Translations under genes and position numbers: made by a program | Notes under the pieces: model-generated | What the model saw: the letters and a program-made list of their open reading frames with translations, nothing else | Database searches by the model: none | What the model was told of the DNA's origin: nothing | Shown here: positions 26,055 to 34,942 of the stretch, piece by piece | How positions within the stretch are numbered: position 1 is the first letter of the stretch | Layout of the letters: each line of letters starts with the position of its first letter | Assembly (NCBI RefSeq): GCF_000301035.1 | Contig: NZ_JH932292.1 | Coordinates: 734,857-798,856 of the forward strand | Reading direction: 5' to 3' | Source: Facklamia hominis CCUG 36813 | Lineage (GTDB): Bacteria; Bacillota; Bacilli; Lactobacillales; Aerococcaceae | DNA length: 64,000 nucleotides

Positions 26055-27401
26055 TTAATCTTTCAAAGCTTTCTCAATAACCGCCTTAATATCTTCTGCT
26101 TTGACTAGCTCAAGGATACCCTGGATAATCTCGTTTTTATCCTCGTCTGAGATCTCAGACTTGACGATCTTTTCAATCGCTTCTTGCTGATCCTCTTGGA
26201 CTTTCTCGACTGTAGTACCGCTTAGCAACTCATTAATCTTAGCTTGTACTGCTTCGTACTTATCGCCAAGTAGTCGTTTGCGGTCTTCGCCATTACCTAG
26301 CTTGCCTGCGATACCATCTCTAGCCAGTTGCTCGATATCTCCGCTAAGCTCAACTTTAGGTGCTTGACTTCCTTCTGCATAACGTGGACGTGCGTAACCT
26401 TGAATATAGACGCTATTCCACACAAAGCGGTTATAAGCCACTGTAGACACACCGTTTTTAGTGGTATTCCCCTCAATTGTGGTGATCATATCACCGTCCA
26501 CGTTAGCAACATAGCCGATATGATTTCCCCATCCTTGACGGTTACCGCTCCAATTAAAAATAACGATATCTCCAACTTTAGGCTTTACTAGTCCTTTCCA
26601 AATCCCTAGCTGTTTGAAAATATCTTTGTGTCTTTCCACACCGCATTCACGGCCAATCAAGTCCTTAGCTCCGGACTTTACTGCCACGAACGATACAAAA
26701 GTATCACACCAATCATCAGAATATTTGACTGCGTATCCTCTTGGCAAAGCCCGGACTGCGTTGTAACCGTCAATGATTTTCTTGTGGTTAGCTCCCCACT
26801 TATTAGATCCTAACCATTTTTTAGCCTCTTGAATGACTGCATTTGCTGTTGCTGTCATATTTTCAACTCCTTTGTCTAATTTATCTAAAACACCATTGTT
26901 CGCTTGATTGATTGCTGATCTTCTAGCTTTCATCCCTCGTAAATAAGCTTCATATCGTTGCTTGCTTTGAGAATCCGGAAGATTCATAGTCGCATAGTCA
27001 TATTTAGCGCCGCCATACCTAAACATACCCTTAACAGCTTCATCAAAGTTCTTAGAATCTGCAATGTTGTAGGATCCACCCCTCCGGATTAAATAAAGCC
27101 AATCTTTGAAAAAGTCATCCAAACTCGAATAGTGCATGTAATAGCCGCCTTCGTTTGCCGGACGCTTCGTGCCTCTTTTGACTTGAACGCCACTTGGTCT
27201 AGTAAAAGCGTTCATATGTGTATTTGGATAGGTCATACCGCTTAAATTATTATTTGCTTTGGCTACTGCGGATGTTCCCCACAACCCCTCAAAGTGCAAT
27301 TTAACAATCAAGTATGAAGGCGGAACACCTAAGCGCTCCGCCTCTTTAATTAGCATATTTAGGGTTTCATCTGTTAACGTTGCCCCTTTGTACTTAAGCA
27401 T
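26055..27401 (-). CDS. Endolysin: glucosaminidase + CHAP + CW_7 wall-binding domain
   Basis: The protein has 448 aa from MLKYKGATLTDETL, with GGGGG upstream. Residues about 5-140 form a glucosaminidase domain (HFEGLWGTSAVAKANNNLSGM). Residues about 170-320 are a CHAP amidase/endopeptidase with the active Cys in DDWCDTF and His in NHIGYV. The segment DIEQLARDGIAGKLGNGEDRKRLLG is a CW_7 (Cpl-7) repeat, and a charged helical tail follows. It cleaves peptidoglycan at lysis after holin action. It overlaps the holin stop codon. Confidence 0.93.
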   Translation of the reverse strand: MLKYKGATLTDETLNMLIKEAERLGVPPSYLIVKLHFEGLWGTSAVAKANNNLSGMTYPNTHMNAFTRPSGVQVKRGTKRPANEGGYYMHYSSLDDFFKDWLYLIRRGGSYNIADSKNFDEAVKGMFRYGGAKYDYATMNLPDSQSKQRYEAYLRGMKARRSAINQANNGVLDKLDKGVENMTATANAVIQEAKKWLGSNKWGANHKKIIDGYNAVRALPRGYAVKYSDDWCDTFVSFVAVKSGAKDLIGRECGVERHKDIFKQLGIWKGLVKPKVGDIVIFNWSGNRQGWGNHIGYVANVDGDMITTIEGNTTKNGVSTVAYNRFVWNSVYIQGYARPRYAEGSQAPKVELSGDIEQLARDGIAGKLGNGEDRKRLLGDKYEAVQAKINELLSGTTVEKVQEDQQEAIEKIVKSEISDEDKNEIIQGILELVKAEDIKAVIEKALKD

Positions 27402-27678
27402 TTTTAGATCCCCCATCTCCAATCTTCTTTTGATCATACAAACCACAAGCTCCTAATCCCGATATAAGCCCAACGATGATCGCGCTGTTTAGCGATTGAC
27501 CAGCACTAAGCATAACTGTCATAGCGATAGTAGCCCCGACTATCAAAGATAGCAAAGGTACATACCGATCTTGTAGATTAAGCGTGTTTTTAAATACTTG
27601 AACAAATCCACTCACGATTGGGATTAAAATGATTGCAATTAATTCTGATTGTTCTACTAGTCCTTTAATGATTTCCAT
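27394..27678 (-). CDS. Phage holin (A118 Hol118-like)
   Basis: The protein has 94 aa with three hydrophobic segments (about 11-28, 40-58, 63-80) and a charged C-terminus (DQKKIGDGGSKNA). It resembles Listeria A118-type holins. It forms membrane lesions at the end of infection. It lies immediately before the endolysin, as usual. Confidence 0.85.
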   Translation of the reverse strand: MEIIKGLVEQSELIAIILIPIVSGFVQVFKNTLNLQDRYVPLLSLIVGATIAMTVMLSAGQSLNSAIIVGLISGLGACGLYDQKKIGDGGSKNA

Positions 27679-28118
27679 TATTTTTTATCCTCTTTTCCGT
27701 TGCCGTAATGTTCTTTATAAGTGATCGTTTGGTGACCATTTTCCCGACTTGTTTCTAGCACGATCAATCGCATATCGTGATCGTCTAAGCGCTCGTCATG
27801 ATCTTTGATCGCTTGTTTGTTCTCTTTTGTGATTTCATTTAAATTTTTGCGGTCATAGTTTGATTCGACTGTAATTGTTTTAAATTCTTCCAACATCTTA
27901 ACGATTGGCTCCATCTGCTTTTTAGTAATATCAAGCATTTTATTCTGATAATCTTTATCTTGTTGTAGCCTTTCTCGTCTTGCAAGATCTTCTTCCCTAG
28001 CTTTCTTTCTCTCCCAAGGGGCAACTAGGTATTTATAGCCAAATCCTAAAATCGCCGTCAGTGGCGCTATGATACCGCCCACACTTACAATGTAGTCTAT
28101 GATAGAGTCCCAAGTCAT
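27678..28118 (-). CDS. Membrane-anchored coiled-coil lysis-cassette protein
   Basis: The protein has 146 aa. One N-terminal membrane helix (about 9-30, YIVSVGGIIAPLTAILGFGYKYL) is followed by a long charged coiled coil. Proteins of this layout next to phage holins act as accessory holins or XhlA-like partners, which I infer here. Its stop codon overlaps the holin start. Confidence 0.65.
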   Translation of the reverse strand: MTWDSIIDYIVSVGGIIAPLTAILGFGYKYLVAPWERKKAREEDLARRERLQQDKDYQNKMLDITKKQMEPIVKMLEEFKTITVESNYDRKNLNEITKENKQAIKDHDERLDDHDMRLIVLETSRENGHQTITYKEHYGNGKEDKK

Positions 28119-28121
28119 AAC

Positions 28122-28208
28122 CTACCCCTTTCGTTGTTTAATCAAATAAGCAACCGCCCCCAAAATTGAGAGGACGATTGCTAGTGTGATGATAATTTTT
28201 TCCGTCAT
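28122..28208 (-). CDS. 28-aa single-helix membrane peptide
   Basis: [20 protein letters not shown] is followed by YLIKQRKG. It is a single membrane helix with a basic end. It shares one base with the stop codon of the preceding gene and is followed by AAAGGGG, the ribosome site of the next gene. It may be a lysis regulator. Confidence 0.5.
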   Translation of the reverse strand: MTEKIIITLAIVLSILGAVAYLIKQRKG

Positions 28209-28336
28209 TATTCTGTGATTAATTCTTCTGCGTTCATGAGTTTGAGCTGTTCTGCGACCGCTTCTTTCATGAACGGTAAAACATTCTTATACTCATAGCG
28301 ACCAGCTACAATGTTAATTGCTAGTAACATTACCAT
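28208..28336 (-). CDS. Small phage protein (CD1375-like)
   Basis: The protein has 42 aa from [19 protein letters not shown], with GGGGGTG nine bases upstream. The pattern (hydrophobic start, AGRY, then [13 protein letters not shown]) resembles the tiny conserved proteins found between tail-fibre and lysis genes in Firmicutes phages. The role is unknown. Longer frames upstream only overlap the previous gene. Confidence 0.55.
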   Translation of the reverse strand: MVMLLAINIVAGRYEYKNVLPFMKEAVAEQLKLMNAEELITE

Positions 28337-28784
28337 CACCTGTCTCACCCCCTTTCTCAGCATTGTCATCATCACCAGTAGTCGGCGCATCTTCACTCAC
28401 CTCATCTTCTTTCTTGAGTTGTAGATGAGCGACAATCGGTAATACCTTGTTCATCAACTCGATCAGTGCGCCCTGCGTTATTTGAGATTCTTTCTTCATG
28501 TTTGCGATTGCTTCATCAACCTCGGATAATTTTGCATCTGCCTTTTCTAAAGCTTTATCCAACTTGATTTGTTTGCTGTCTAACTCATTTACTTTGTCGC
28601 TAGGATCGTACTCAATATTCATTTGATCTAATACCAACTGAATCTGCTCGTCTTTTGATTTACCCGTTGCGTCGCCCACAACATCTCGTGTGATGATGGT
28701 ATAGGGTTGTTCACAAAAGATTTGAATCTCCGTTCGATCAAGCCTCTGCTTGTAGTACGGTGTGTTCAGAATTTGATACTTCAT
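28314..28784 (-). CDS. DUF1366-like phage protein
   Basis: The protein has 156 aa from [20 protein letters not shown]. The N-terminal beta-rich part resembles DUF1366 proteins found at the tail-lysis border of Lactobacillales phages. The middle is a coiled coil and the C-terminus is acidic. The earlier Met in the same frame lies inside the upstream coiled-coil gene. Function is unknown. Confidence 0.6.
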   Translation of the reverse strand: MKYQILNTPYYKQRLDRTEIQIFCEQPYTIITRDVVGDATGKSKDEQIQLVLDQMNIEYDPSDKVNELDSKQIKLDKALEKADAKLSEVDEAIANMKKESQITQGALIELMNKVLPIVAHLQLKKEDEVSEDAPTTGDDDNAEKGGETGDGNVTSN

Positions 28785-28929
28785 CTGCTTCCTCGCTTTC
28801 CTTTTGTAATTCATCAATGATTTTCATGGCTTCCTCTAACTTTTGCTTATACTTGTTAATCTCCAACTTCGCCAGCAACAAATCCTCGGACAGTTCTGTT
28901 AGTGTTTTAATATAAATCAATTCATTCAT
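28738..28929 (-). CDS. Small coiled-coil phage protein
   Basis: The protein has 63 aa, mostly heptad-like helix (LLLAKLEINKYKQKLEEAMKI). It lies directly downstream of the tail-fibre gene and overlaps the DUF1366-like gene. No specific function is visible. Confidence 0.55.
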   Translation of the reverse strand: MNELIYIKTLTELSEDLLLAKLEINKYKQKLEEAMKIIDELQKESEEADEVSNSEHTVLQAEA

Positions 28930-28942
28930 AGGATACCTCGCT

Positions 28943-30202
28943 TTAGTAATCGATAATCAATTGAACTTGAATATCATATTGTTCGGCCTTACGTGTTCTG
29001 GCATTCCAATAACGTGCATATCCTACGATAGGCACTCGTCCGTTATCGTAATCGATGCTATCTTTTTGGACATAACAGACAATACGTTGTAGCACTAACC
29101 AACCATTTTGATAATCGCCATTGGTGTTCTTCCACACGCACGCATCAGCGAATGCAACTTGGGCGTTAAACCGCTTCCCATGATACACACTAGGAATTGT
29201 AACCCATTTATACCCCGTGTCTGACGTATGGTTAATGCCGGACACAGGAATTACATCGTGTAAGTAATGTGTGTGATACCATCCACCGTCATAATGATAA
29301 AGGCCATCGTAATCGATGACCGTCTTTTTACCGTTCTTATGAAGCACCGTAAAGCCTTCACCTGTAATTGTGACATTGCTTGAACCACTATTTAATCTCG
29401 CTCTAATAAAGTTTGCGTCCATACCTGTGACACTTCTTGCATCAACATTGACCGTGATAAGGTTTTGGATTTTTGCACTAAATGCTTTTAAGCTGTCAGT
29501 GCTAAAACTCTTCGTCAATAGGTTTTCAGCAAATGCGTTGGTCATTGATACATCACCGTCAAGATGGATTAGCTTATTCTTAATTTTGGTTAAGCCATCA
29601 GTTTGGTTAAGCTCTGCTAATACGTCGCCGTTGGAGTTCAAATTCTTAACCGCCCACGAATCAGCGGTCTGTGTCACTTTGGTAGATAAGGGGTCAATTT
29701 TTTTCATAACTTCCGTTTGGATAACGCCACTCGCTTGAACCATTCGTGATAGGTTACTTACTACATTGTCTTCAGTTGTCCCTAAAACTCGCTCATAAAA
29801 GTCAGCAGTTGATCTTATGGAATGAATTTGTTTAGATAGATCATTACCCTGTTTAGTGAGTAGGGCTTTTATTCCCTCGGCGGTTAAGTTGATTTTATGG
29901 GTCAATCCCTCGTCAGCATTCTTAAAATCAAGCTTAATCTGATTGAGATTATCAAATAGCTCCTTAATAACCGTTTCACTCGTTTCGGGCTTAACATAGT
30001 CAAGGGCTTTAGTACCACGGTTGAGATTAGCTTCTGCAAAGGTGTATTGCTTACTAGTGTCGTTAGGTGCTAGGCAAAGCTTAGGTTGCTTACTTTCCGC
30101 TATGAAAGTTGCTTCAATGCGATAACCACCGCCATGTAGTGGTGTGACGGTGGTTTTGATGGGTTTGTTATTTTGCGTTAATTGAATTGCAATAGTTGTC
30201 AC
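28943..30202 (-). CDS. Tail fibre / gp58-like tip protein
   Basis: The protein has 419 aa. The N-terminus is beta-rich (MTTIAIQLTQNNKPIK...). A helical stalk spans about 90-230, then come a beta-helix-like region (NVDARSVTGMDANFIRARLNSG) and a C-terminal domain rich in Trp, Tyr and His (YHYDGGWYHTHYLHDV). The GMDANFIRARL segment resembles gp58-like tail proteins of streptococcal phages. It probably contacts the host surface. It is the last of the tail-tip genes. Confidence 0.7.
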   Translation of the reverse strand: MTTIAIQLTQNNKPIKTTVTPLHGGGYRIEATFIAESKQPKLCLAPNDTSKQYTFAEANLNRGTKALDYVKPETSETVIKELFDNLNQIKLDFKNADEGLTHKINLTAEGIKALLTKQGNDLSKQIHSIRSTADFYERVLGTTEDNVVSNLSRMVQASGVIQTEVMKKIDPLSTKVTQTADSWAVKNLNSNGDVLAELNQTDGLTKIKNKLIHLDGDVSMTNAFAENLLTKSFSTDSLKAFSAKIQNLITVNVDARSVTGMDANFIRARLNSGSSNVTITGEGFTVLHKNGKKTVIDYDGLYHYDGGWYHTHYLHDVIPVSGINHTSDTGYKWVTIPSVYHGKRFNAQVAFADACVWKNTNGDYQNGWLVLQRIVCYVQKDSIDYDNGRVPIVGYARYWNARTRKAEQYDIQVQLIIDY

Positions 30203-30205
30203 CCC

Positions 30206-30685
30206 CTACAATTTATAAATTTGTAAATGCTTAATCTTAATTTCGTCACCCGCTTGCGTTTTTATGGGTGCGTGGATAATCCAATTCTGTTCTGTAAATT
30301 CACCGACCGCTCTAAAGAAACCATCTTTTATAAAGCTTGTTAATTTTGGCTGGATTTTAGAAACAGTTAAACTTGTCCATTCACTTTTTGAAAGGGGCTT
30401 GCCGTTCTTTTCGATCAAACCTTGTATCAAAAATTCTCCTTTGTTATGTAAGGGGTCTTCTATGATTCTTAAGGTAAGGTCTTTGCCTTGTACAAAAGTG
30501 AAAATTAATTCACCAAACTCGTTTATTTTTAAATTACTGTAATTATCAAAAGAAGCGAGCTTATCTTTTTCAACTAAATTATCGCAATATATCCCCCCCC
30601 CGACCATTTCATTTATATTGTCATACAAATATTTTAATGTTATTAAGTCCGAATCTTGATTAATTGGTGCTAAAGATTTCATCAC
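30206..30685 (-). CDS. Tail-tip receptor-binding-like protein with poly-G tract (copy C)
   Basis: The protein has 159 aa. The N-terminal motif (SLAPINQDSDLITLKYLYDN) is shared with the next gene upstream (30682-31239), and a beta-rich, jelly-roll-like domain follows. Between them are three GGG codons in a G9 run (30601-30593). One base more or less would bring a stop within about ten codons, so the run could switch the gene off. The start overlaps the preceding gene. A role in binding surface carbohydrate is inferred. Confidence 0.65.
   Translation of the reverse strand: MMKSLAPINQDSDLITLKYLYDNINEMVGGGIYCDNLVEKDKLASFDNYSNLKINEFGELIFTFVQGKDLTLRIIEDPLHNKGEFLIQGLIEKNGKPLSKSEWTSLTVSKIQPKLTSFIKDGFFRAVGEFTEQNWIIHAPIKTQAGDEIKIKHLQIYKL
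30593..30601 (-). repeat. Poly-G tract (G9) in tail-tip gene
   Basis: Nine consecutive G on the coding strand, after codon GTC. G10 would read into TAA and G8 into TAG within a few codons. The AT-rich context makes an exclusive use of GGG codons striking. Confidence 0.9.
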
Positions 30686-31239
30686 ATAACTCCTTTTCTT
30701 TCAAGTGCGTCTAACTTTTCGTCTATGTATTTTAATCTCTTGACTAAATCGTTAAAAGTTGGCGATATATCGTCTAAAATCTCAATTTTAAAATTACCAA
30801 CTTTTGATTTATCCGCTTTAATCTGATTATAAATGCCACTCTGCACGATCTCATTGATAGGCTCATCGGGAATTGTGTATTCTTTGGAAATTACACCTTT
30901 GAAATTTTTACCTTTGTAATCATCAGCGTTTAACCATGCACTAAAATAGCGATTACTACTTCTTATTTTGAAACCAGGTTCTGCTCCGATACGCCCACTT
31001 TGTGCGTTCTCCACTTCCACATAAACACTCACTCTTATCCGCTTACCTCGTAATAAATTTAAACTTTGTGATATGGTCAGTCCACATTCTATGCTTTTCT
31101 TTTCACTTTCATTTGTTATAAAAACATCACCGTTTAGAACAATATTGCCCCCCCCCCCGATTATTTTAGCAATATTGTTATTCAAATATTTTGATGTTAT
31201 TAAATCCTCATCATGCTTGATTGGTGATAAATCTTTCAT
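30682..31239 (-). CDS. Tail-tip receptor-binding-like protein with poly-G tract (copy B)
   Basis: The protein has 185 aa. It starts MKDLSPIKHDEDLITSKYLN, the same motif as copy C. A run of 11 G follows (31158-31148), then a beta-rich domain with features of carbohydrate-binding modules (RIRVSVYVEVENAQSGRIG) and a C-terminal helix. It overlaps the genes on both sides by four bases, so the three are translationally coupled. A one-base change in the run gives a stop within a few codons. Confidence 0.65.
   Translation of the reverse strand: MKDLSPIKHDEDLITSKYLNNNIAKIIGGGGNIVLNGDVFITNESEKKSIECGLTISQSLNLLRGKRIRVSVYVEVENAQSGRIGAEPGFKIRSSNRYFSAWLNADDYKGKNFKGVISKEYTIPDEPINEIVQSGIYNQIKADKSKVGNFKIEILDDISPTFNDLVKRLKYIDEKLDALERKGVM
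31148..31158 (-). repeat. Poly-G tract (G11) in tail-tip gene
   Basis: Eleven consecutive G on the coding strand, at the same relative place as the G9 run in the neighbouring gene. Length change by one base leads to TGA or TAA shortly downstream. Confidence 0.9.
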
Positions 31240-31733
31240 GCTATACCTCCGATTGGTGTTAACTTTATGTTCGTAACTTTGACATTTATGTTTCTATTTT
31301 CTTTATTATTTCTCACTCCATAACAATAAGCATGAGGGATACTACTGTTATGATCGACCGTCATTACTCTACTTATATTAAATTTGTAAGGTAGCTTTTT
31401 ATTAAAATAATTAATGATATGTCCGTTGGAGTTCATCGTCCAAACTTCTTTTGTGTAGAAGAAATTAAGAAATGCAAAGCGAAGGTCTAATCCACTTAAA
31501 TCTCCGTATTCTCCTAAAACCTCACAATCATACGAAAGTAAATATTTTTGACCGTCCACCAAATAATTAAGAACATAATCACCAGTCATTTTTAACTCGT
31601 TAGTCCAGTAAAGGGTTAAAAATTCATTAGCCCCCTCTTGCAACTCGCTAGGTGGAATCATAAAGCTCGGTTGCGTCAATAAGTTTAGCGATACAACATC
31701 ATCGTCGTGTTCAAATTTTCCTAAATTCTTCAC
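31236..31733 (-). CDS. Tail-tip receptor-binding-like protein without poly-G (copy A)
   Basis: The protein has 165 aa. The N-terminus MKNLGKFEHDDDVVSLNLL is a diverged form of the motif in copies B and C. The rest is beta-rich with many aromatic residues (LDLRFAFLNFFYTKEVW), which fits a carbohydrate-binding fold. It lacks the poly-G run, so it would be made constantly. Function is inferred from place and fold appearance. Confidence 0.6.
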   Translation of the reverse strand: MKNLGKFEHDDDVVSLNLLTQPSFMIPPSELQEGANEFLTLYWTNELKMTGDYVLNYLVDGQKYLLSYDCEVLGEYGDLSGLDLRFAFLNFFYTKEVWTMNSNGHIINYFNKKLPYKFNISRVMTVDHNSSIPHAYCYGVRNNKENRNINVKVTNIKLTPIGGIA

Positions 31734-32332
31734 CCAATCACCACCAATACAAATTCATTTTTAGTTAATGCTCTGTTAGCCACCACTTTAATTTGGTTCT
31801 CATTCGGTCTATACACCTCGAATAAGTACTCCTCATACGGTTGACCATTCTGATACAACTGCACAATTACCGAGCGTGTGCCAAGATTGTGGGTGACTGT
31901 GTACTCCCTATTTGACCCATCTCCGATTGGTACTTCATACTTCCCGATCCCACTCTGCACCTTGTAAGTTATTCCCACACTAGCGTCACTGCTAACTACT
32001 AGATTGACTGTGTAGGTAGCTACCCATGGATGGGCTGACCTAGGTGGTACGACATCTCCTTGGCTTGCGGTAAAGCTAGCAATGACTTTATCGCCCACGC
32101 CCTCGACAGATGCACGAACATCAATTTTGTTTAACGTTCGATTATCTGCCATGGTCATATTGTCATACTGCCCCGATACCTTGATCTTGTTACCATCACG
32201 ATTGATCACTAAATTCTTAGCTTCTGCACCGTTGATCAGCAGTTTGTTGATAACGATTGGTTTTTTATTTGCAATAGCACTCGATATAAGCGACTTGCCG
32301 TCTGCATTAAGGCCGCCTGTAAAATTAGCCAT
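31730..32332 (-). CDS. Baseplate / upper tail-tip protein
   Basis: The protein has 200 aa. It contains a beta-rich N-terminal domain (IVINKLLINGAEAKN) and a C-terminal domain with YTVTHNLGTRSVIVQLYQNGQ, a pattern common in phage baseplate and receptor-carrier proteins. It lies between the tail endopeptidase-like gene and the three small tip proteins and may anchor them. It overlaps both neighbours slightly. Confidence 0.65.
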   Translation of the reverse strand: MANFTGGLNADGKSLISSAIANKKPIVINKLLINGAEAKNLVINRDGNKIKVSGQYDNMTMADNRTLNKIDVRASVEGVGDKVIASFTASQGDVVPPRSAHPWVATYTVNLVVSSDASVGITYKVQSGIGKYEVPIGDGSNREYTVTHNLGTRSVIVQLYQNGQPYEEYLFEVYRPNENQIKVVANRALTKNEFVLVVIG

Positions 32333-34160
32333 ACTTAACCTCGCTTTCTACATAAGCCCCCATATAAATTGGAGCTTCAATATTTGGTTTATCCATTGGA
32401 TAAATAATCATTGACACTGTGTACTCCTTGCCGATCAGGAAACCACCGCCATTATGCCTTATAGGAATACAATTATCGCCTTGATCTAAGTTTCCATAAG
32501 GCTCACCTAGCCAACGGTTCTCGTTGTAGCGAATTAGTTCCTTATTGGTAATAAACTCGGCGGTCACCTCGTCATTGATCGTATTGCGTTCTTTTAAACG
32601 ATTGATCTCATCATCTATTTTGGTTCTGTGTGCGCTCAGTTCGTCAGCAAGCTGCTTGCCACGTTCAGCTATGTCTTTAGCACCGGTGGCGGTTGAGATT
32701 GCTTCGTCTGCCTTTTCAGATATTGAGTCCGCTTTTTGATTCGCTTCGGTAGCTTGTGTTTCTAGTTGTTTTAACTTCTCGCTGACAACTTTCCAATTTT
32801 TAGTCCGGATTAGCTCTTGCCATATCTCCCCTGTCCACATTTGAATAATATAATGCCCCTCAAATTCAGGATCCGGTTGGTACCAAACGTCCCTAATTCG
32901 AGGATTTTTTGGCTCGGTGAGTGAATACCAGTTAGTATTGAAACCATCTGCACTCGGCAAGTTGTCTTTAAGTTTATCAACGATTTCATCTTGACCCTCA
33001 GCCACTGCATCACGGATTGCATTCATCATTCTCGACTGACGTTTGCTTGCTGATTCATGAAGAATATCGCCGAGCTTTAATTCAACAACAGAATTTGTCA
33101 ATCTATCCCATTTGACTTCAAATACTCGGACTGGGTAGTCGATTTTCAAGTCGTGCCTTACAACACGAACCGTGTCGCCGATTTTCGCATCAAGATAGAC
33201 GGCACTTGTTTTTAACTCCACTCGTGGACGACTATATTCCAATAACGTTTCATACGTGCGTTGAATTAAATCGTTTTTATCCTCGGTATCAAACTCCACG
33301 AAACCAATCTTCGGTACTGCACCTTTATCGGTAATAATCCCAAACTGTGCTGTCGCTTCAGGCAATTCAATGTATTTCTGTCCCTTAGGCTTATCAACTG
33401 GATTGCCTTTCGCCTTTGACCATTCGATATCCTCAAACGTGATTTTACGTCCGTATCCGTCTCGCTCCTGAACCTTACCGTCTGGATTTTCCTGTCCTGC
33501 CTCAGATACTTGTTCGCCACGTCCACGACCAATCATTGCCGTATAAATATCGTCTCGTTGCGTTTCTTTAACAATCGATAGCGCATTATGCCCGTACGTC
33601 ACTCGCTTATGTGTGGCTGTACCGATACGGTTTTTAAATTCAATGTACCGATTCCCAATCCGATTGTTATTAATCTCCACATGAAACTGCATTTCAACAT
33701 TAAAGGATGCACACAGCTTCTTCAAAGCTGTAAATGCATCCTCGTAATAGTATGTTCTCGTGATATTCGGTTTACTTGGCGTGTACTGCACTGTCCATCG
33801 ACTATCCTTTAATATCCGTTCTGCGTGAAGTCGTACGTCCCCAGTAGGACGAATATCGTAGACTGGCGTTTTCATCAGCTCTTCAATGCCTGATTGAACG
33901 CAGTCTAGAATCGTTAGTTCTCCGTCATGTCGATATCTGAGCAAGAAATAGAGATCAAACTTCTGTGGATTTTCTGCATTATGAATTGCAACGTACTCAA
34001 CTTCAGATAATAATTCATCGTTCACATTCCGTAACTCAACGAATAATTTATCGGAGATATACTTCTCGTCCGTTAACGTCTGCACCTGTTCAACGGATTT
34101 CAACGTTTTATCAGAAAGTATTTTTAATAGCTTCTCTTGATTATTAAATAGATAAATCAT
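32325..34160 (-). CDS. Tail-associated protein (Tal / prophage endopeptidase tail)
   Basis: The protein has 611 aa from MIYLFNNQEKLLKIL, with GGAGGGAG upstream. The first about 370 residues form the gp27-like hub found in phage tail-endopeptidase proteins (VRLHAERILKDSRW, IGDTVRVVRHDL). A coiled coil at about 450-540 and a C-terminal beta domain follow. It caps the tail and starts the tip complex. I see no clear peptidase active site. Confidence 0.82.
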   Translation of the reverse strand: MIYLFNNQEKLLKILSDKTLKSVEQVQTLTDEKYISDKLFVELRNVNDELLSEVEYVAIHNAENPQKFDLYFLLRYRHDGELTILDCVQSGIEELMKTPVYDIRPTGDVRLHAERILKDSRWTVQYTPSKPNITRTYYYEDAFTALKKLCASFNVEMQFHVEINNNRIGNRYIEFKNRIGTATHKRVTYGHNALSIVKETQRDDIYTAMIGRGRGEQVSEAGQENPDGKVQERDGYGRKITFEDIEWSKAKGNPVDKPKGQKYIELPEATAQFGIITDKGAVPKIGFVEFDTEDKNDLIQRTYETLLEYSRPRVELKTSAVYLDAKIGDTVRVVRHDLKIDYPVRVFEVKWDRLTNSVVELKLGDILHESASKRQSRMMNAIRDAVAEGQDEIVDKLKDNLPSADGFNTNWYSLTEPKNPRIRDVWYQPDPEFEGHYIIQMWTGEIWQELIRTKNWKVVSEKLKQLETQATEANQKADSISEKADEAISTATGAKDIAERGKQLADELSAHRTKIDDEINRLKERNTINDEVTAEFITNKELIRYNENRWLGEPYGNLDQGDNCIPIRHNGGGFLIGKEYTVSMIIYPMDKPNIEAPIYMGAYVESEVKYG

Positions 34161-34927
34161 GCTCGATACTCCCTCCACTTGAATTGGATATCAAGCTCAT
34201 TACTTGTGATGCGCTCGCCATTTTTCACGTCAAAAAACTCTAACGGACTGTGTAACTGCAACTCATGTAGAATATTGTTTCCATTCTTTGTAATGCTAAT
34301 TTCATCGCCAAAATGAATAACGATTTTATCGCCACTTGCATAATTGCCTTTAAGATGAATGGTTTCTCGTCCGTTCGTGATATCAATCGTCCGAGTAGAT
34401 GATTTAACCGTTCCAGTGATTTCAATCAACTCTATCCAATCGCTAGAATTAACGGTGTCTAATGATGTTCTAACTTCTTTGTACTTATACGGATTCGGAC
34501 AAACAAACACTAATTTATCAATAATACTCAATGCTTGCTCTGGATTACTTTCACCCTCAATATAAATTGCTTCGTACGTGTAATCAGGCTCGTCTTTGAA
34601 TTTCAGTTTTAAAAATTCTCCGTCTGGTCTAAGGAATTTATTCAACTGCCAATAGCGCTCTCTTAATTTCTCAGAAGTCGGTGCCTCTAACTTGAATCTC
34701 ACCTCGATCATTCGTTCATTGTCTTGTGCGTAACTAAACCACGAGCCAGCCCGACGAGGTACGTCATCACGTTTTACTTTACGGGAGACGATCCCTCGAC
34801 CAGATACTCCTAGCTGACGATAGCCTTTGATTAATGTTTCTAAGTATTCACCATTGATCGACATACAATCCGAGGCAAGCTTTAGCGTTCGATTTGTTGT
34901 AACGTTTAAATCTGTAAATTCATACAC
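34157..34927 (-). CDS. Distal tail protein (Dit)
   Basis: The protein has 256 aa. It has the Dit layout: an N-terminal ring-forming domain (VSGRGIVSRKVKRDDVPRRAGSWF) and a C-terminal galectin-like beta domain with CPNPYKYKEV in between. It connects tail tube and tip. Its place between tape measure and Tal is standard for siphoviruses of Gram-positive hosts. Confidence 0.85.
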   Translation of the reverse strand: MYEFTDLNVTTNRTLKLASDCMSINGEYLETLIKGYRQLGVSGRGIVSRKVKRDDVPRRAGSWFSYAQDNERMIEVRFKLEAPTSEKLRERYWQLNKFLRPDGEFLKLKFKDEPDYTYEAIYIEGESNPEQALSIIDKLVFVCPNPYKYKEVRTSLDTVNSSDWIELIEITGTVKSSTRTIDITNGRETIHLKGNYASGDKIVIHFGDEISITKNGNNILHELQLHSPLEFFDVKNGERITSNELDIQFKWREYRA

Positions 34928-34942
34928 TGTTCATGCCCCTTT

